A stretch of 64,000 nt of DNA from Bradyrhizobium frederickii (GTDB lineage: Bacteria; Pseudomonadota; Alphaproteobacteria; Rhizobiales; Xanthobacteraceae), in NCBI RefSeq assembly GCF_004570865.1, contig NZ_SPQS01000011.1, positions 1-64,000 of the forward strand, read 5' to 3'. A program made the position numbers and the translations under genes. Positions 25,716 to 34,165 of this stretch are shown here, piece after piece (the stretch's first letter is position 1; the number at the start of each line of letters is the position of its first letter). The notes under the pieces are model-generated. The model worked only from the letters and a program-made list of their open reading frames with translations. It made no database searches and had not been told where the DNA came from.

Positions 25716-26213
25716 ATGAACCACTCCATCAGCCTCACCGTGAACGGTGCGCGGCGCGACTTCGTCCTCGACGATCCGCGCGTCACGCTGCTCGATCTCC
25801 TGCGTGAGCGCCTCCATCTCACCGGAACCAAGAAGGGATGCGATCGCGGCCAGTGCGGCGCCTGCACCATTCTGGTCGACGGCAAGCGCATCAATTCCTG
25901 TCTCGCGCTCGCCATCAGCCATGACGGCGCCGACATCCTCACCATCGAGGGCGTTGCGCGCGGCGACCAGCTGCACCCGGTGCAGGCCGCCTTCATCGCC
26001 CATGACGGCTTTCAATGCGGCTTCTGCACGCCCGGCCAGATCATGAGCGCGATCGGCATGATGCAGGAAGCGCAGGCCGGCAACGATCCCGAGCGCATCC
26101 GCGAATGCATGAGCGGCAATCTCTGCCGCTGCGGCGCCTATGCCGGCATCGTCGATGCCGTGCTCGATGCGCAAGGACAGATGGACCAATCCAACCAGAG
26201 GCGCTCGGCATGA
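25716..26213 (+). CDS. paoA: Aldehyde dehydrogenase, 2Fe-2S subunit (PaoA/YagT-like)
   Basis: This 165-residue protein carries two [2Fe-2S] clusters: a plant-ferredoxin-type motif (Cys-Asp-Arg-Gly-Gln-Cys-Gly-Ala-Cys near residues 44-52, with a later Cys) and the C-terminal set Cys-Gly-Phe-Cys and Cys-Met-Ser-Gly-Asn-Leu-Cys-Arg-Cys. It is the small subunit of a xanthine-oxidase-family enzyme. Unlike E. coli PaoA it has no visible Tat leader, so a cytoplasmic enzyme is likely. The stop overlaps the next start in ATGA. Confidence 0.93.
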   Translation: MNHSISLTVNGARRDFVLDDPRVTLLDLLRERLHLTGTKKGCDRGQCGACTILVDGKRINSCLALAISHDGADILTIEGVARGDQLHPVQAAFIAHDGFQCGFCTPGQIMSAIGMMQEAQAGNDPERIRECMSGNLCRCGAYAGIVDAVLDAQGQMDQSNQRRSA

Positions 26214-27265
26214 AACCGTTCGAGTACATCAGGCCCGCCACGGTCGCCGAGGCCGTCGCCGCCGCAGCCCAGCCCGGCGCCGCCTATCTCGCCGCCGGCA
26301 CCAATCTGCTCGATCTGATGAAAGGCGGCGTCAGCCGTCCGGATCGCCTGGTCGACGTCACCCATCTCGACGGGCTCGACGCCATCGAGACTCTCGCCGA
26401 CGGTTCGTTGCGCATCGGGGCGCTGGTGAGCAATGCCGATCTCGCGCATGATCCGGCCTTTGCAAAGTCCTATCCGGCCGTCGCCGAGGCGCTGCTCTCC
26501 GGCGCTTCCGCGCAATTGCGCAATGCCGCAACGGTCGGCGGCAACCTGTTGCAACGAACGCGCTGCGCGTATTTCTACGACACCGCCAGCCGTTGCAACA
26601 AGCGCGAGGCCGGCAGCGGATGCGATGCCAGCGAGGGCGAGAACCGCACCCACGCCGTGCTCGGCTGGAGCGAGAATTGCATCGCCACGCATCCGTCCGA
26701 CTTCTGCGTGCCGCTGGTCGCGCTCGACGCCATGGTCGAGATCGAGGGCAGGGGCGGCCATCGCGAGATCGCGCTCGACGAGCTGCATCGTCTGCCCGGC
26801 GACACGCCCGCGCGCGAGTCCGTGCTCGAGCCCGGCGACCTCATCGTCGCGGTGCGCCTGCCGCCGGCGGCGCACGCGTTTGCGGCGCACGCACGCTACC
26901 TCAAGGTCCGCGAGCGCACCTCCTATGCCTTTGCAGTCGTCTCGGCCGCCGCCGCATTGCGGATCGAGAACGGCAAGATCGCGGAAGCCCGGCTCGCGCT
27001 CGGCGGCGTTGCCGCAAAGCCCTGGCGGGCCCGCGCCGCGGAGGACGTGCTGAGGGGCGTCGCGCCCGCGGCAGATGTCTTCCAGGAGGCCGCCCGGCGT
27101 GCGCTGACCGACGCAAAGCCGTCCGGCGACAATGCCTTCAAGATCGAGCTCGCGCGCCGCATCGTCGTGCGCGCGCTGACCCTCGCCGCCGCCGGTACGC
27201 CCGCGCGCATGCCGGCGCTGCCGGCGTCTCCCTTTGCCTCGACGACCGGAGCCATCCATGCCTGA
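26210..27265 (+). CDS. paoB: Aldehyde dehydrogenase, FAD subunit (PaoB/YagS-like)
   Basis: This 351-residue protein is the FAD-binding middle subunit, with the FAD loop Tyr-Leu-Ala-Ala-Gly-Thr-Asn-Leu-Leu-Asp-Leu-Met-Lys near residue 29 and Asn-Ala-Ala-Thr-Val-Gly-Gly-Asn near residue 105. Between them and the end is a Cys-rich insert (Arg-Cys-Ala-Tyr-Phe, Arg-Cys-Asn-Lys, Gly-Cys-Asp, Asn-Cys-Ile) like the one that binds an additional [4Fe-4S] cluster in E. coli PaoB. That favours the PaoABC group over plain xanthine dehydrogenases. It overlaps both neighbours by a few bases. Confidence 0.92.
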   Translation: MKPFEYIRPATVAEAVAAAAQPGAAYLAAGTNLLDLMKGGVSRPDRLVDVTHLDGLDAIETLADGSLRIGALVSNADLAHDPAFAKSYPAVAEALLSGASAQLRNAATVGGNLLQRTRCAYFYDTASRCNKREAGSGCDASEGENRTHAVLGWSENCIATHPSDFCVPLVALDAMVEIEGRGGHREIALDELHRLPGDTPARESVLEPGDLIVAVRLPPAAHAFAAHARYLKVRERTSYAFAVVSAAAALRIENGKIAEARLALGGVAAKPWRARAAEDVLRGVAPAADVFQEAARRALTDAKPSGDNAFKIELARRIVVRALTLAAAGTPARMPALPASPFASTTGAIHA

Positions 27266-29519
27266 GCTCAATCTCACCAGCGCACCCGCCCATATCAGGC
27301 ACGGTTCGAACATCGGCCAACCGCTGACCCGCCGTGACGGCGTCCTCAAGGTCACGGGGCAGGCGACCTATGCCGCCGACAATCATCCGCCCGGCATGCT
27401 CTATGCGGTGACGGCCGTCGCCGGCATTTCGCATGGCCGTGTGATCTCGCTCGATGTCGCCGCGGCCAAGCGCCATCCCGGCGTGGTCGATGTCATGACG
27501 CCGGAGCACAAGCCGCAGCTCGCGATCGATCCGGAGATCAAGACCAATCCGTTCGTGTTCCGGATGGAGGCGTTGCAGAGCAACGAAGTCCGCTACGCCA
27601 ACCAGCCCATCGCGGTCGTGATCGCGGAAACGCTGGAGGCGGCGACGGAAGGCGCGGCGCTGCTGGCGCCGCGCTACGAAACCCTGCCTCCGCTGGTGGG
27701 GCTCGACGCCGGCGAGAGTTTCGTGCCGCCGGTCGTCGGCGTCGGCAATCCCACCGAAATTCACCGCGGCGATGTCGAGGCTGGCCTTGCCTCGGCCGAG
27801 AAGCGGATCGACGCGACATACGAGACGCCGCCGCAATATCACAACGCGATGGAGCCGCATGGGATCGTCGCAAGCTGGGATGGCGACAGCCTATCGGTGG
27901 ACATGCCGACCCAGGGTCTGAAGCTGTCGCTCGCGCGCATTGCCGAACTGTTCGGCATCGCGCACGACAAGATCCATATCCGCAGTCCCTTCCTCGGCGG
28001 CGGGTTCGGCTCGAAGGGGCTGATGGGCGGTCCGCCGGTGCTCGGCATCATGGCGGCGAAGCTGGTCGGCAGGCCGGTCAAGCTGGTGCTGCGCCGTGAG
28101 CAGATGTACGGCCCGGTCGGCCATCGCGCGCCGACGCGTCAGCGCCTGCGCCTCGGCGTCGACGGCGAGGGACGTCTGACCGCGCTCGATCACCATGCGC
28201 GGACCGTGTCGAGCACATTCGACGATTTCTACGAGCCCGCGGCCGATGCCTCGCACACGCTCTATGCGGCACCCGCGATCCGCACCTCGCATGACGCCGT
28301 ACGTGTCCACACGGGAACACCGCTGTTCATGCGGGCGCCCGGCGAGGCGACAGGCTCGATTGCGCTGGAGAGCGCGATCGACGAGATGGCCTGGGCCTGC
28401 GGCATGGATCCGCTGGCGTTCCGCCTGAAGAACTACGCCGAGGTCGAGCCGATCAGCGGCAAGCCGTTTTCTTCAAAGGCGCTTCTGGCCTGTTATGAGC
28501 AGGGCGCAGCGCGCTTCGGCTGGGCCAAGCGTTCGCTGCAGCCGCGGCAGATGCGCGACGATGCCGGCCTTCTGGTCGGCTGGGGCATGGGCACGGCGAC
28601 CTTCCCGGCGCTGATGTTCCAGGCGGAAGCGCGCGCGGCGATCCGGCGCGACGGCTCGGGCGTGATGGAGATCGGCGCGCACGACATGGGGCAGGGCGCC
28701 TGGACCGCGCTGGCCCAGATCGCGGCTGATGCCGTCGGCCTCGATATCGCGCGGGTCGAGTTCAAGGCGGGGACGTCCGATCTGCCCGATGCCGGCATCG
28801 CCGGCGGCTCCGCGCATACGGCCACGGCCGGTGCTGCGATCCACAGCGCCGGCGCGGCCGTGATCGCCAAGCTCGCCGATCTCGCCACCGGTGACGAGCG
28901 CTCGCCGCTGTTCGGCGCCGGCAATGCCGGCGTGATCGCGCGCGACGGAAGGCTGGTCCGGCGCGACGACGAGAGCCGCGGCGAGAGCTACGCCGAAATC
29001 CTGGCGCGCGCCGGCGTCGCTGAGGTCGAGGCCCGCGGCACCGGAGCGCCGAATCCTGCCGCGATGGAGGAATATGCCATGCATGCCCATGGCGCGGTGT
29101 TCGCGGAGGTGAAGGTCGATCCCGAGCTCGGCCAGGTCCGTGTCAGCCGCATGGTGGGGGCGTTTGCCGCCGGGCGGATCGTCAATCCGCGCATGGTGCA
29201 GAGCCAGCTGTTCGGCGGCATGATCTGGGGCCTGTCGTTTGCGCTGCACGAGGAGGCGATTACCGATCGCCGTACCGGCCGCATCATGAATGCCAATCTC
29301 GGCGAGTACCACGTTCCCGTGAATGCCGACGTGCCGCCGCTCGACGTGATCACGGTCGAGGAGCACGACCCGCACGTCAACGCGCTCGGCATCAAGGGCG
29401 TCGGCGAGATCGGCATCACCGGCAGTGCCGGCGCGGTCGCCAACGCGGTCTGGCATGCGACCGGCGTCCGTGTCCGCAAGTTCCCGATCCGGATCGAGGA
29501 GCTGCTGACGCCGCGCTGA
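27258..29519 (+). CDS. paoC: Aldehyde dehydrogenase, molybdopterin catalytic subunit (PaoC/YagR-like)
   Basis: This 753-residue protein is the molybdenum-cofactor subunit of the xanthine oxidase family, which hydroxylates aldehydes or N-heterocycles. Motifs include the cofactor-binding Gly-Gly-Gly-Phe-Gly-Ser-Lys-Gly near residue 247, Asp-Met-Gly-Gln-Gly-Ala-Trp-Thr near residue 477, and the catalytic Glu in Lys-Gly-Val-Gly-Glu-Ile-Gly-Ile-Thr-Gly near the C-terminus. The ATG at 27258 overlaps the paoB stop. A PaoD/XdhC-type maturation gene is not seen downstream; it may be elsewhere in the genome. Confidence 0.94.
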   Translation: MPELNLTSAPAHIRHGSNIGQPLTRRDGVLKVTGQATYAADNHPPGMLYAVTAVAGISHGRVISLDVAAAKRHPGVVDVMTPEHKPQLAIDPEIKTNPFVFRMEALQSNEVRYANQPIAVVIAETLEAATEGAALLAPRYETLPPLVGLDAGESFVPPVVGVGNPTEIHRGDVEAGLASAEKRIDATYETPPQYHNAMEPHGIVASWDGDSLSVDMPTQGLKLSLARIAELFGIAHDKIHIRSPFLGGGFGSKGLMGGPPVLGIMAAKLVGRPVKLVLRREQMYGPVGHRAPTRQRLRLGVDGEGRLTALDHHARTVSSTFDDFYEPAADASHTLYAAPAIRTSHDAVRVHTGTPLFMRAPGEATGSIALESAIDEMAWACGMDPLAFRLKNYAEVEPISGKPFSSKALLACYEQGAARFGWAKRSLQPRQMRDDAGLLVGWGMGTATFPALMFQAEARAAIRRDGSGVMEIGAHDMGQGAWTALAQIAADAVGLDIARVEFKAGTSDLPDAGIAGGSAHTATAGAAIHSAGAAVIAKLADLATGDERSPLFGAGNAGVIARDGRLVRRDDESRGESYAEILARAGVAEVEARGTGAPNPAAMEEYAMHAHGAVFAEVKVDPELGQVRVSRMVGAFAAGRIVNPRMVQSQLFGGMIWGLSFALHEEAITDRRTGRIMNANLGEYHVPVNADVPPLDVITVEEHDPHVNALGIKGVGEIGITGSAGAVANAVWHATGVRVRKFPIRIEELLTPR

Positions 29520-29559
29520 GGCGGGCAGGCGAGGCGAGGTCTCCTCGCGCCGCCGGGTG

Positions 29560-29712
29560 TCAGTTCAGCATCTTGCGGAGGGTCTTGATCTGCTCTCGTA
29601 GCGCCGCGACGTATTTCTCGAGGGCCGCGCGCAGCTCTCGCGAGTGGAGCTGGTCGGCGTCGCTCAGCACGTCGTGGAGTGCGGCTTCGGCATTGGCGAG
29701 GGTGATCTTCAT
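29560..29712 (-). CDS. Small coiled-coil protein, 50 residues
   Basis: A 51-codon frame from ATG 29712 to TGA 29560 reads Met-Lys-Ile-Thr-Leu-Ala-Asn-Ala-Glu and is then charged and helical with Leu/Val/Ala heptads, ending Lys-Met-Leu-Asn. GGAG lies about eight bases upstream of the ATG. The composition is typical of a real soluble protein and codon third positions are GC-rich. It is convergent with paoC. I know no family; a two-helix hairpin or dimeric coiled coil is likely. Confidence 0.55.
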   Translation of the reverse strand: MKITLANAEAALHDVLSDADQLHSRELRAALEKYVAALREQIKTLRKMLN

Positions 29713-29901
29713 GAGCGAGCTCCGTTACGAAGCGGCCCCGGAGAGCCCAGGAGTCCGGGGCCATAACCTCAGCACCTTTGCGCCAGGCTGCTCGGCTACG
29801 TTTCCGAATATAGAGCGGTTGAGCCCGCGGAAATTGAGATGGCTCAATCTGCTTCAGAAAAGGCAGGGCCCCGTATCCTCCCGGATGCGGCTGTTTGCCC
29901 T

Positions 29902-30450
29902 TCAGAACGTCGGCGGCGTGCAGGCCGAGATCACCTCGCACGGCTTGCCGCCGACGCAGCGGAACCGGTGCGGCCGGCGGCTCTCGAAATAATAGGCATC
30001 GCCCGGGTTGAGAATGCGGCGCTCGTCCTCGACGGTGACTTCGAGCTTGCCCGAGATCACGATGCCGCCTTCCTCGCCCTCATGGACGAGGTGGACGCGG
30101 CCGGTGTCGCTGCCGGGCTCGTAACGTTCCTTGAGGATCTGCAGATTGCGGCCGAACAGATTGTCGCCGATCTGACGGTAGGAGATCGGCTTCTTGCCGA
30201 CCTCGGTGAGCTCTTCGGCCCGGTAGAAGATCTTGCGCCTGGACTCCGGCTCCAGTGCGAAGAATTCGGCGAGCCCCATCGGGATGCCGTCGAGGATGCG
30301 CTTGAGGGCGCCGACCGAGGGGTTCATCTGGTTGGATTCGATCAGCGAGATCGTCGAATTGGTGACCCCGGCGCGCTTGGCCAGCTCGCGCTGCGACAGC
30401 TTGTGGCGCGCCCGGATGAATCGCAGCCGTCCACCGATGTCGACGCTCAT
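29902..30450 (-). CDS. XRE-cupin transcriptional regulator (PuuR-like) 1
   Basis: This 182-residue protein has an N-terminal helix-turn-helix (Leu-Ser-Gln-Arg-Glu-Leu-Ala-Lys-Arg-Ala-Gly-Val-Thr-Asn-Ser-Thr-Ile-Ser near residues 20-37) and a C-terminal cupin (His-Glu-Gly-Glu-Glu-Gly-Gly-Ile-Val-Ile-Ser-Gly). This is the PuuR/HipB-like layout used for repressors of putrescine or amino-acid breakdown. The start at 30450 is preferred to the longer frame to 30579, which would enter the promoter region. It is divergent from the aminotransferase gene, and inverted TTGCGC/GCGCAA repeats lie between. Confidence 0.9.
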   Translation of the reverse strand: MSVDIGGRLRFIRARHKLSQRELAKRAGVTNSTISLIESNQMNPSVGALKRILDGIPMGLAEFFALEPESRRKIFYRAEELTEVGKKPISYRQIGDNLFGRNLQILKERYEPGSDTGRVHLVHEGEEGGIVISGKLEVTVEDERRILNPGDAYYFESRRPHRFRCVGGKPCEVISACTPPTF

Positions 30451-30474
30451 GGCCCGGATCCCGTGTTGCAGGTG

Positions 30475-30553
30475 TTGCGGATCGCGCAAATATGGACCGG
30501 CAGCCCCAGACAAATCAATGGGTTGTGGCGCAACAGAAAAGGACTTGTTGCGC
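30475..30553. promoter_or_regulatory. Operator-like inverted repeats between regulator and aminotransferase
   Basis: A perfect 8-bp inverted repeat, GCGCAACA (30528-30535) and TGTTGCGC (30546-30553) with a 10-base spacer, lies 50-70 bases before the aminotransferase start. A second pair, TTGCG and CGCAA around GATCG (30475-30489), lies next to the regulator start. The shared TTGCGC/GCGCAA core suggests one protein binds both, most simply the divergent XRE-cupin regulator. Confidence 0.5.
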
Positions 30554-30599
30554 ATCTCAAGGCGTGCCTCTGCTAGCACGTCAGCACAGGAGCGCGGCC

Positions 30600-31928
30600 G
30601 TGACCCTTCATCAGATTCCGAACACTATCAAGACCGACTCGTTCTGGATGCCGTTCACGGCCAACCGGCAATTCAAGAAGGCGCCGCGCCTGTTCTCCTC
30701 GGCCGAGGGCATGCACTACACCACCGTCGACGGCCGCAAGGTGATCGACGGCTCCGCCGGCCTCTGGTGCGTCAATGCCGGCCACGGCCGCAAGCAGATC
30801 GCCGCCGCGGTCGAACGCCAGCTCATGACGCTGGACTTCGCGCCGTCGTTCCAGATGGGCCATCCGCTGGCGTTCGACTTCGCCGAGCGGCTCGCCGAGA
30901 TCGCGCCGAAGGGCCTCGACCGCGTCTTCTTCACCAATTCCGGCTCCGAGTCGGTCGACACCGCGCTGAAGATCGCGCTCGCCTATCACCGCGCCACCGG
31001 CCAGGCCAGCCGCACCCGCCTGATCGGCCGCGAGCGCGGCTATCACGGCGTCGGCTTCGGCGGCACCTCGGTCGGCGGCATGGTCGCCAACCGCCGCGCC
31101 TTTACCACCCTGCTGCCGGGCGTCGACCACATCCGCCATACCCATGACCTCGGCCGCAACGCCTTCGCCAAGGATCAGCCGGAGCATGGCGCCGAGCTCG
31201 CCGACGATCTCGAGCGTCTGGTCGCCCTGCACGGCGCCGAGACCATCGCCGCCGTCATCGTCGAGCCGGTGCCGGGTTCGACCGCGGTGCTGCCGCCGCC
31301 GAAGGGCTATCTGCAGCGCCTGCGCGAGATCTGCGACAAGCATGGCATCCTCCTGATCTTCGACGAGGTCATCACCGGCTTCGGCCGTCTCGGCACGCCG
31401 TTCGCCGCCAATTTCTTCGGCGTCACGCCGGACCTGATGACGACCGCCAAGGGCATCACCAACGGCACGATTCCCTGCGGCGCAGTGTTTGCGAGCCGCA
31501 AGGTGCATGACGGACTGATGGTCGGCCCCGAGAACCAGATGGAGCTGTTCCACGGCTACACCTATTCGGCGCATCCGACCGCCTGCGCCGCGGGCATCGC
31601 GACGCTCGACATCTACAAGGACGAGGGGCTGCTGACGCGTGGTGCCTCGATCGCCGAATATTGGCGCGATGCGCTGCATTCGCTCAAGGGTCTGCCGAAC
31701 GTCGTCGACATCCGCAATTGCGGCCTGATGGGTGCGGTCGAGCTGGCGCCGCGCGACGGTGTCGTCGGCGCGCGCGGCTACGACGTCATGGTCGACTGCT
31801 TCAACACCGGCCTTTACCTGCGCATGAGCGGCGACAGCTTCGCGATGTCGCCTCCGCTCATCGTCGAGAAGAGCCATATCGACCAGATGGTCTCGATCCT
31901 CGGCGACGCCATCAAGAAGGTGGCCTGA
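30600..31928 (+). CDS. Class III omega-amino acid:pyruvate aminotransferase
   Basis: This 442-residue PLP enzyme starts at a GTG (Thr-Leu-His-Gln-Ile-Pro-Asn). It has the class III signatures Ile-Phe-Asp-Glu-Val-Ile-Thr-Gly-Phe-Gly-Arg near residue 256 and the PLP lysine in Thr-Thr-Ala-Lys-Gly-Ile-Thr-Asn-Gly near residue 284. The early Ser-Ala-Gly-Leu-Trp-Cys-Val-Asn-Ala-Gly-His segment is that of beta-alanine:pyruvate aminotransferases. Beta-alanine or another omega-amine is the likely donor and pyruvate the acceptor, giving alanine. The next gene is a D-amino-acid dehydrogenase. Confidence 0.93.
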   Translation: MTLHQIPNTIKTDSFWMPFTANRQFKKAPRLFSSAEGMHYTTVDGRKVIDGSAGLWCVNAGHGRKQIAAAVERQLMTLDFAPSFQMGHPLAFDFAERLAEIAPKGLDRVFFTNSGSESVDTALKIALAYHRATGQASRTRLIGRERGYHGVGFGGTSVGGMVANRRAFTTLLPGVDHIRHTHDLGRNAFAKDQPEHGAELADDLERLVALHGAETIAAVIVEPVPGSTAVLPPPKGYLQRLREICDKHGILLIFDEVITGFGRLGTPFAANFFGVTPDLMTTAKGITNGTIPCGAVFASRKVHDGLMVGPENQMELFHGYTYSAHPTACAAGIATLDIYKDEGLLTRGASIAEYWRDALHSLKGLPNVVDIRNCGLMGAVELAPRDGVVGARGYDVMVDCFNTGLYLRMSGDSFAMSPPLIVEKSHIDQMVSILGDAIKKVA

Positions 31929-31998
31929 TAATTGCTCTCGCCGTTGCGAGTTGTGTCCTTGCAGCGGCGAGCGTGATACCGCGGGAGTTTGACCAAGC

Positions 31999-33264
31999 GT
32001 GAAAGTTCTGATCCTCGGCAGCGGTGTCATCGGTGTCACCTCTGCATACTACCTCGCACGTGCCGGCCACGAGGTGACGGTCGTCGACCGTCAACCCGAG
32101 CCGGCGCTGGAGACCTCCTTTGCCAATGCCGGCGAGGTCTCGCCCGGCTATTCCTCGCCATGGGCCGGCCCCGGCGTGCCGGTGAAGGCGGTCAAGTGGC
32201 TGTTGATGAAGCACGGCCCGCTGGTGATCCGGCCGAAGCTCGATCCCGTGATGTGGGTCTGGCTGCTCAAGATGCTGCGCAACTGCACCAGCGCGCGCTA
32301 CGCGATCAACAAGAGCCGGATGATTCCGATCGCGGAGTACAGCCGCGATTCCTTGCGCGACCTGCGCCGCGACATCGGCATTCAATATGACGAGCGCTCG
32401 CAAGGCACGCTGCAGCTGTTCCGCTACCAGGCCCAGCTCGACGGCACCGCCGAGGACATCGCCGTGCTCAAGCAATATGGCGTGCCCTTCGAGGTGCTGA
32501 GCCGCGAGGGCTGCATCGCGGTCGAGCCGGCGCTATCAGGCGTCAAGGAGAAGTTCGTCGGCGGGCTGCGCCTGCCGCAGGACGAAACCGGCGATTGCCA
32601 CATGTTCACGCAGGCGCTGGCCAAGCATGCCGAAGCGCTCGGCGTGCGCTTCATGTTCAACACCTCGATCGACCGTATCGTCACCGAGGGCGCCCGCGTC
32701 AGCGGCGTTTCGACCAGCGCCGGCCTGCTGCAGGCCGACGCCTACGTGCTCGCGCTCGGCAGCTGGTCGTCGCGGCTCGCAGCCCCACTCGGCATCTCGC
32801 TGCCGGTCTATCCGGTGAAAGGCTATTCGATCACGGTGCCGATCAAGGACGCCTCCGGCGCGCCGGAATCGACCGTGATGGACGAAAGCTACAAGGTCGC
32901 GATCACGCGGCTCGGCAATCGCATCCGCGTCGGCGGCACCGCGGAAATCTCCGGCTATTCGGACAAGCTCTATGACGCGCGCCGTGCCACGCTCGATCAT
33001 TCGCTGACCGACCTGTTCCCGCGCGGCGGCGATCTCGCTAAAGCGACATTCTGGAGCGGCCTGCGCCCGATGACGCCGGACGGCCCGCCCGTGATCGGTC
33101 CGACCCAATACGCCAATCTCCATTTCAACACCGGCCACGGTACGCTCGGCTGGACCATGTCCTGCGGCTCGGGACGCGTGCTCGCCGACATGCTGTCGGG
33201 CAAGAAGCCGGACATTGACGTGAGTGCGCTGACGGTGGACCGGTATAATCACCGCTTCGGGTAA
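31999..33264 (+). CDS. dadA: D-amino-acid dehydrogenase
   Basis: This 421-residue FAD enzyme opens with a Rossmann motif (Gly-Ser-Gly-Val-Ile-Gly-Val-Thr-Ser) and contains the DadA segment Tyr-Ser-Ser-Pro-Trp-Ala-Gly-Pro-Gly-Val-Pro near residues 52-62, as well as the C-terminal Gly-His-Gly-Thr-Leu-Gly-Trp-Thr-Met-Ser-Cys-Gly. It oxidises D-amino acids to 2-oxo acids at the inner face of the membrane, passing electrons to the respiratory chain. It follows the aminotransferase by 70 bases in the same direction, so alanine made or used by that enzyme may be the link. Length agrees with E. coli DadA. Confidence 0.94.
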   Translation: MKVLILGSGVIGVTSAYYLARAGHEVTVVDRQPEPALETSFANAGEVSPGYSSPWAGPGVPVKAVKWLLMKHGPLVIRPKLDPVMWVWLLKMLRNCTSARYAINKSRMIPIAEYSRDSLRDLRRDIGIQYDERSQGTLQLFRYQAQLDGTAEDIAVLKQYGVPFEVLSREGCIAVEPALSGVKEKFVGGLRLPQDETGDCHMFTQALAKHAEALGVRFMFNTSIDRIVTEGARVSGVSTSAGLLQADAYVLALGSWSSRLAAPLGISLPVYPVKGYSITVPIKDASGAPESTVMDESYKVAITRLGNRIRVGGTAEISGYSDKLYDARRATLDHSLTDLFPRGGDLAKATFWSGLRPMTPDGPPVIGPTQYANLHFNTGHGTLGWTMSCGSGRVLADMLSGKKPDIDVSALTVDRYNHRFG

Positions 33265-33277
33265 GACTCTCTCCCCG

Positions 33278-33365
33278 CGTCATTGCGAGGAGCTCTTGCG
33301 ACGAAGCAATCCAGACTGTCTCCGAGGATGCATCTCTGGATTGCTTCGCTGCGCTCGCAATGACG
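33278..33365. repeat. Dispersed palindromic repeat, family E
   Basis: It starts CGTCATTGCGAGGAGC and ends GCGCTCGCAATGACG; inner arms are GACGAAGCAATCCAG and CTGGATTGCTTCG. The whole forms one long imperfect hairpin just after dadA. Only one copy is in the window; I recognise it as common in Bradyrhizobium intergenic DNA. Confidence 0.8.
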
Positions 33366-33398
33366 GTGTGGAGGTGACGTGCGTCCAAATCTATCACC

Positions 33399-33520
33399 GT
33401 CACCCTGAGGTGGCCGCTTCTTCAGCGGCCCTCGAAGGGCGACGGCCCGGCTGCATCGCGGCCGTGCATCCTTCGAGGCTTTCCGCGGGACGCGTTGCGT
33501 CCCGCGCCTCAGGATGACGG
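33399..33520. repeat. Dispersed repeat, family D copy 2
   Basis: It starts GTCACCCTGAGGTGGCCG and ends CGCCTCAGGATGACGG; inner arms are CCTCGAAGGGCGACGG and GTGCATCCTTCGAGGC. It matches copies at 14067, 58884 (short) and 62231. It lies between the family E element and the SMI1/KNR4 gene. Confidence 0.88.
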
Positions 33521-33542
33521 GTCGAGCCCGCGTTTCGCGGGA

Positions 33543-34100
33543 TCAAGGTCGCTTCCGACGCGCAGAGATGATGCGGGCGATGTGGCCATCATCGCCGTAC
33601 ATCTTGTCCCAAAGATTGACGCCGGACGCCCACGATCTGATCCAGTCCTCGAAACTGGGAGAGTCCTCGAAGAATGCGTCGGTCCAGTCGTCTCCATCGT
33701 GCTCGTTCGGATCGAAAATCTGCATCCTTGAAGCCGGATCCAGACAATCGATGCAAGAATAGATGGCGCATCCCCAATGGCAGATCGGTAGCAGGCCATG
33801 GGGCCATCTTAGCTCCGGCGCGCTTCGATAGACCTCGTAAAGCGCAACAGCGGTCTTGTCGGTATCGTCGGGAACTCCGTTCGTCAAACCGATGAGTCCA
33901 TATCCAGGTCCGAATCCTCCATTCCCGATCTCTGCGTAAATCCGCTTCAAAAGCGCCGGCAGCCGGAAGCGGAGGTGCTCCTCGTCATCGGCGATATCGC
34001 CTGCATTAGTGGGAATCAGCCCCGTGCGCGGAGTTCGACCCAGATCTGTAACATCAGTCTTCAGCCGTCGTCGGATCGCAGCAATGATGAGGTCATCCAT
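33543..34100 (-). CDS. SMI1/KNR4 family protein
   Basis: This 185-residue protein has the SMI1/KNR4 (SUKH) look: an N-terminal basic helix, then Leu-Pro-Ala-Leu-Leu-Lys-Arg-Ile-Tyr-Ala-Glu-Ile-Gly-Asn-Gly-Gly-Phe-Gly-Pro-Gly and a later Pro-Ile-Cys-His-Trp-Gly-Cys-Ala-Ile-Tyr segment. SUKH proteins often act as immunity proteins against toxins or as housekeeping ligand binders. No toxin gene is adjacent. The codon usage looks less GC-biased than its neighbours, and repeats flank it on one side, so recent acquisition is possible. Its function here is unknown. Confidence 0.82.
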   Translation of the reverse strand: MDDLIIAAIRRRLKTDVTDLGRTPRTGLIPTNAGDIADDEEHLRFRLPALLKRIYAEIGNGGFGPGYGLIGLTNGVPDDTDKTAVALYEVYRSAPELRWPHGLLPICHWGCAIYSCIDCLDPASRMQIFDPNEHDGDDWTDAFFEDSPSFEDWIRSWASGVNLWDKMYGDDGHIARIISARRKRP

Positions 34101-34165
34101 CGACGAGGGACCTTAGCCTTGTGGAATGCCCTCGTAGTATGCGTGAAGAGGGGAACGGCGGCAAA

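Noticed and set aside
29533..29548. GCGAGG-TCT-CCTCGC hairpin after paoC as a terminator
   Set aside because: The six-base stem has no T-run and is within normal expectation at this GC content.
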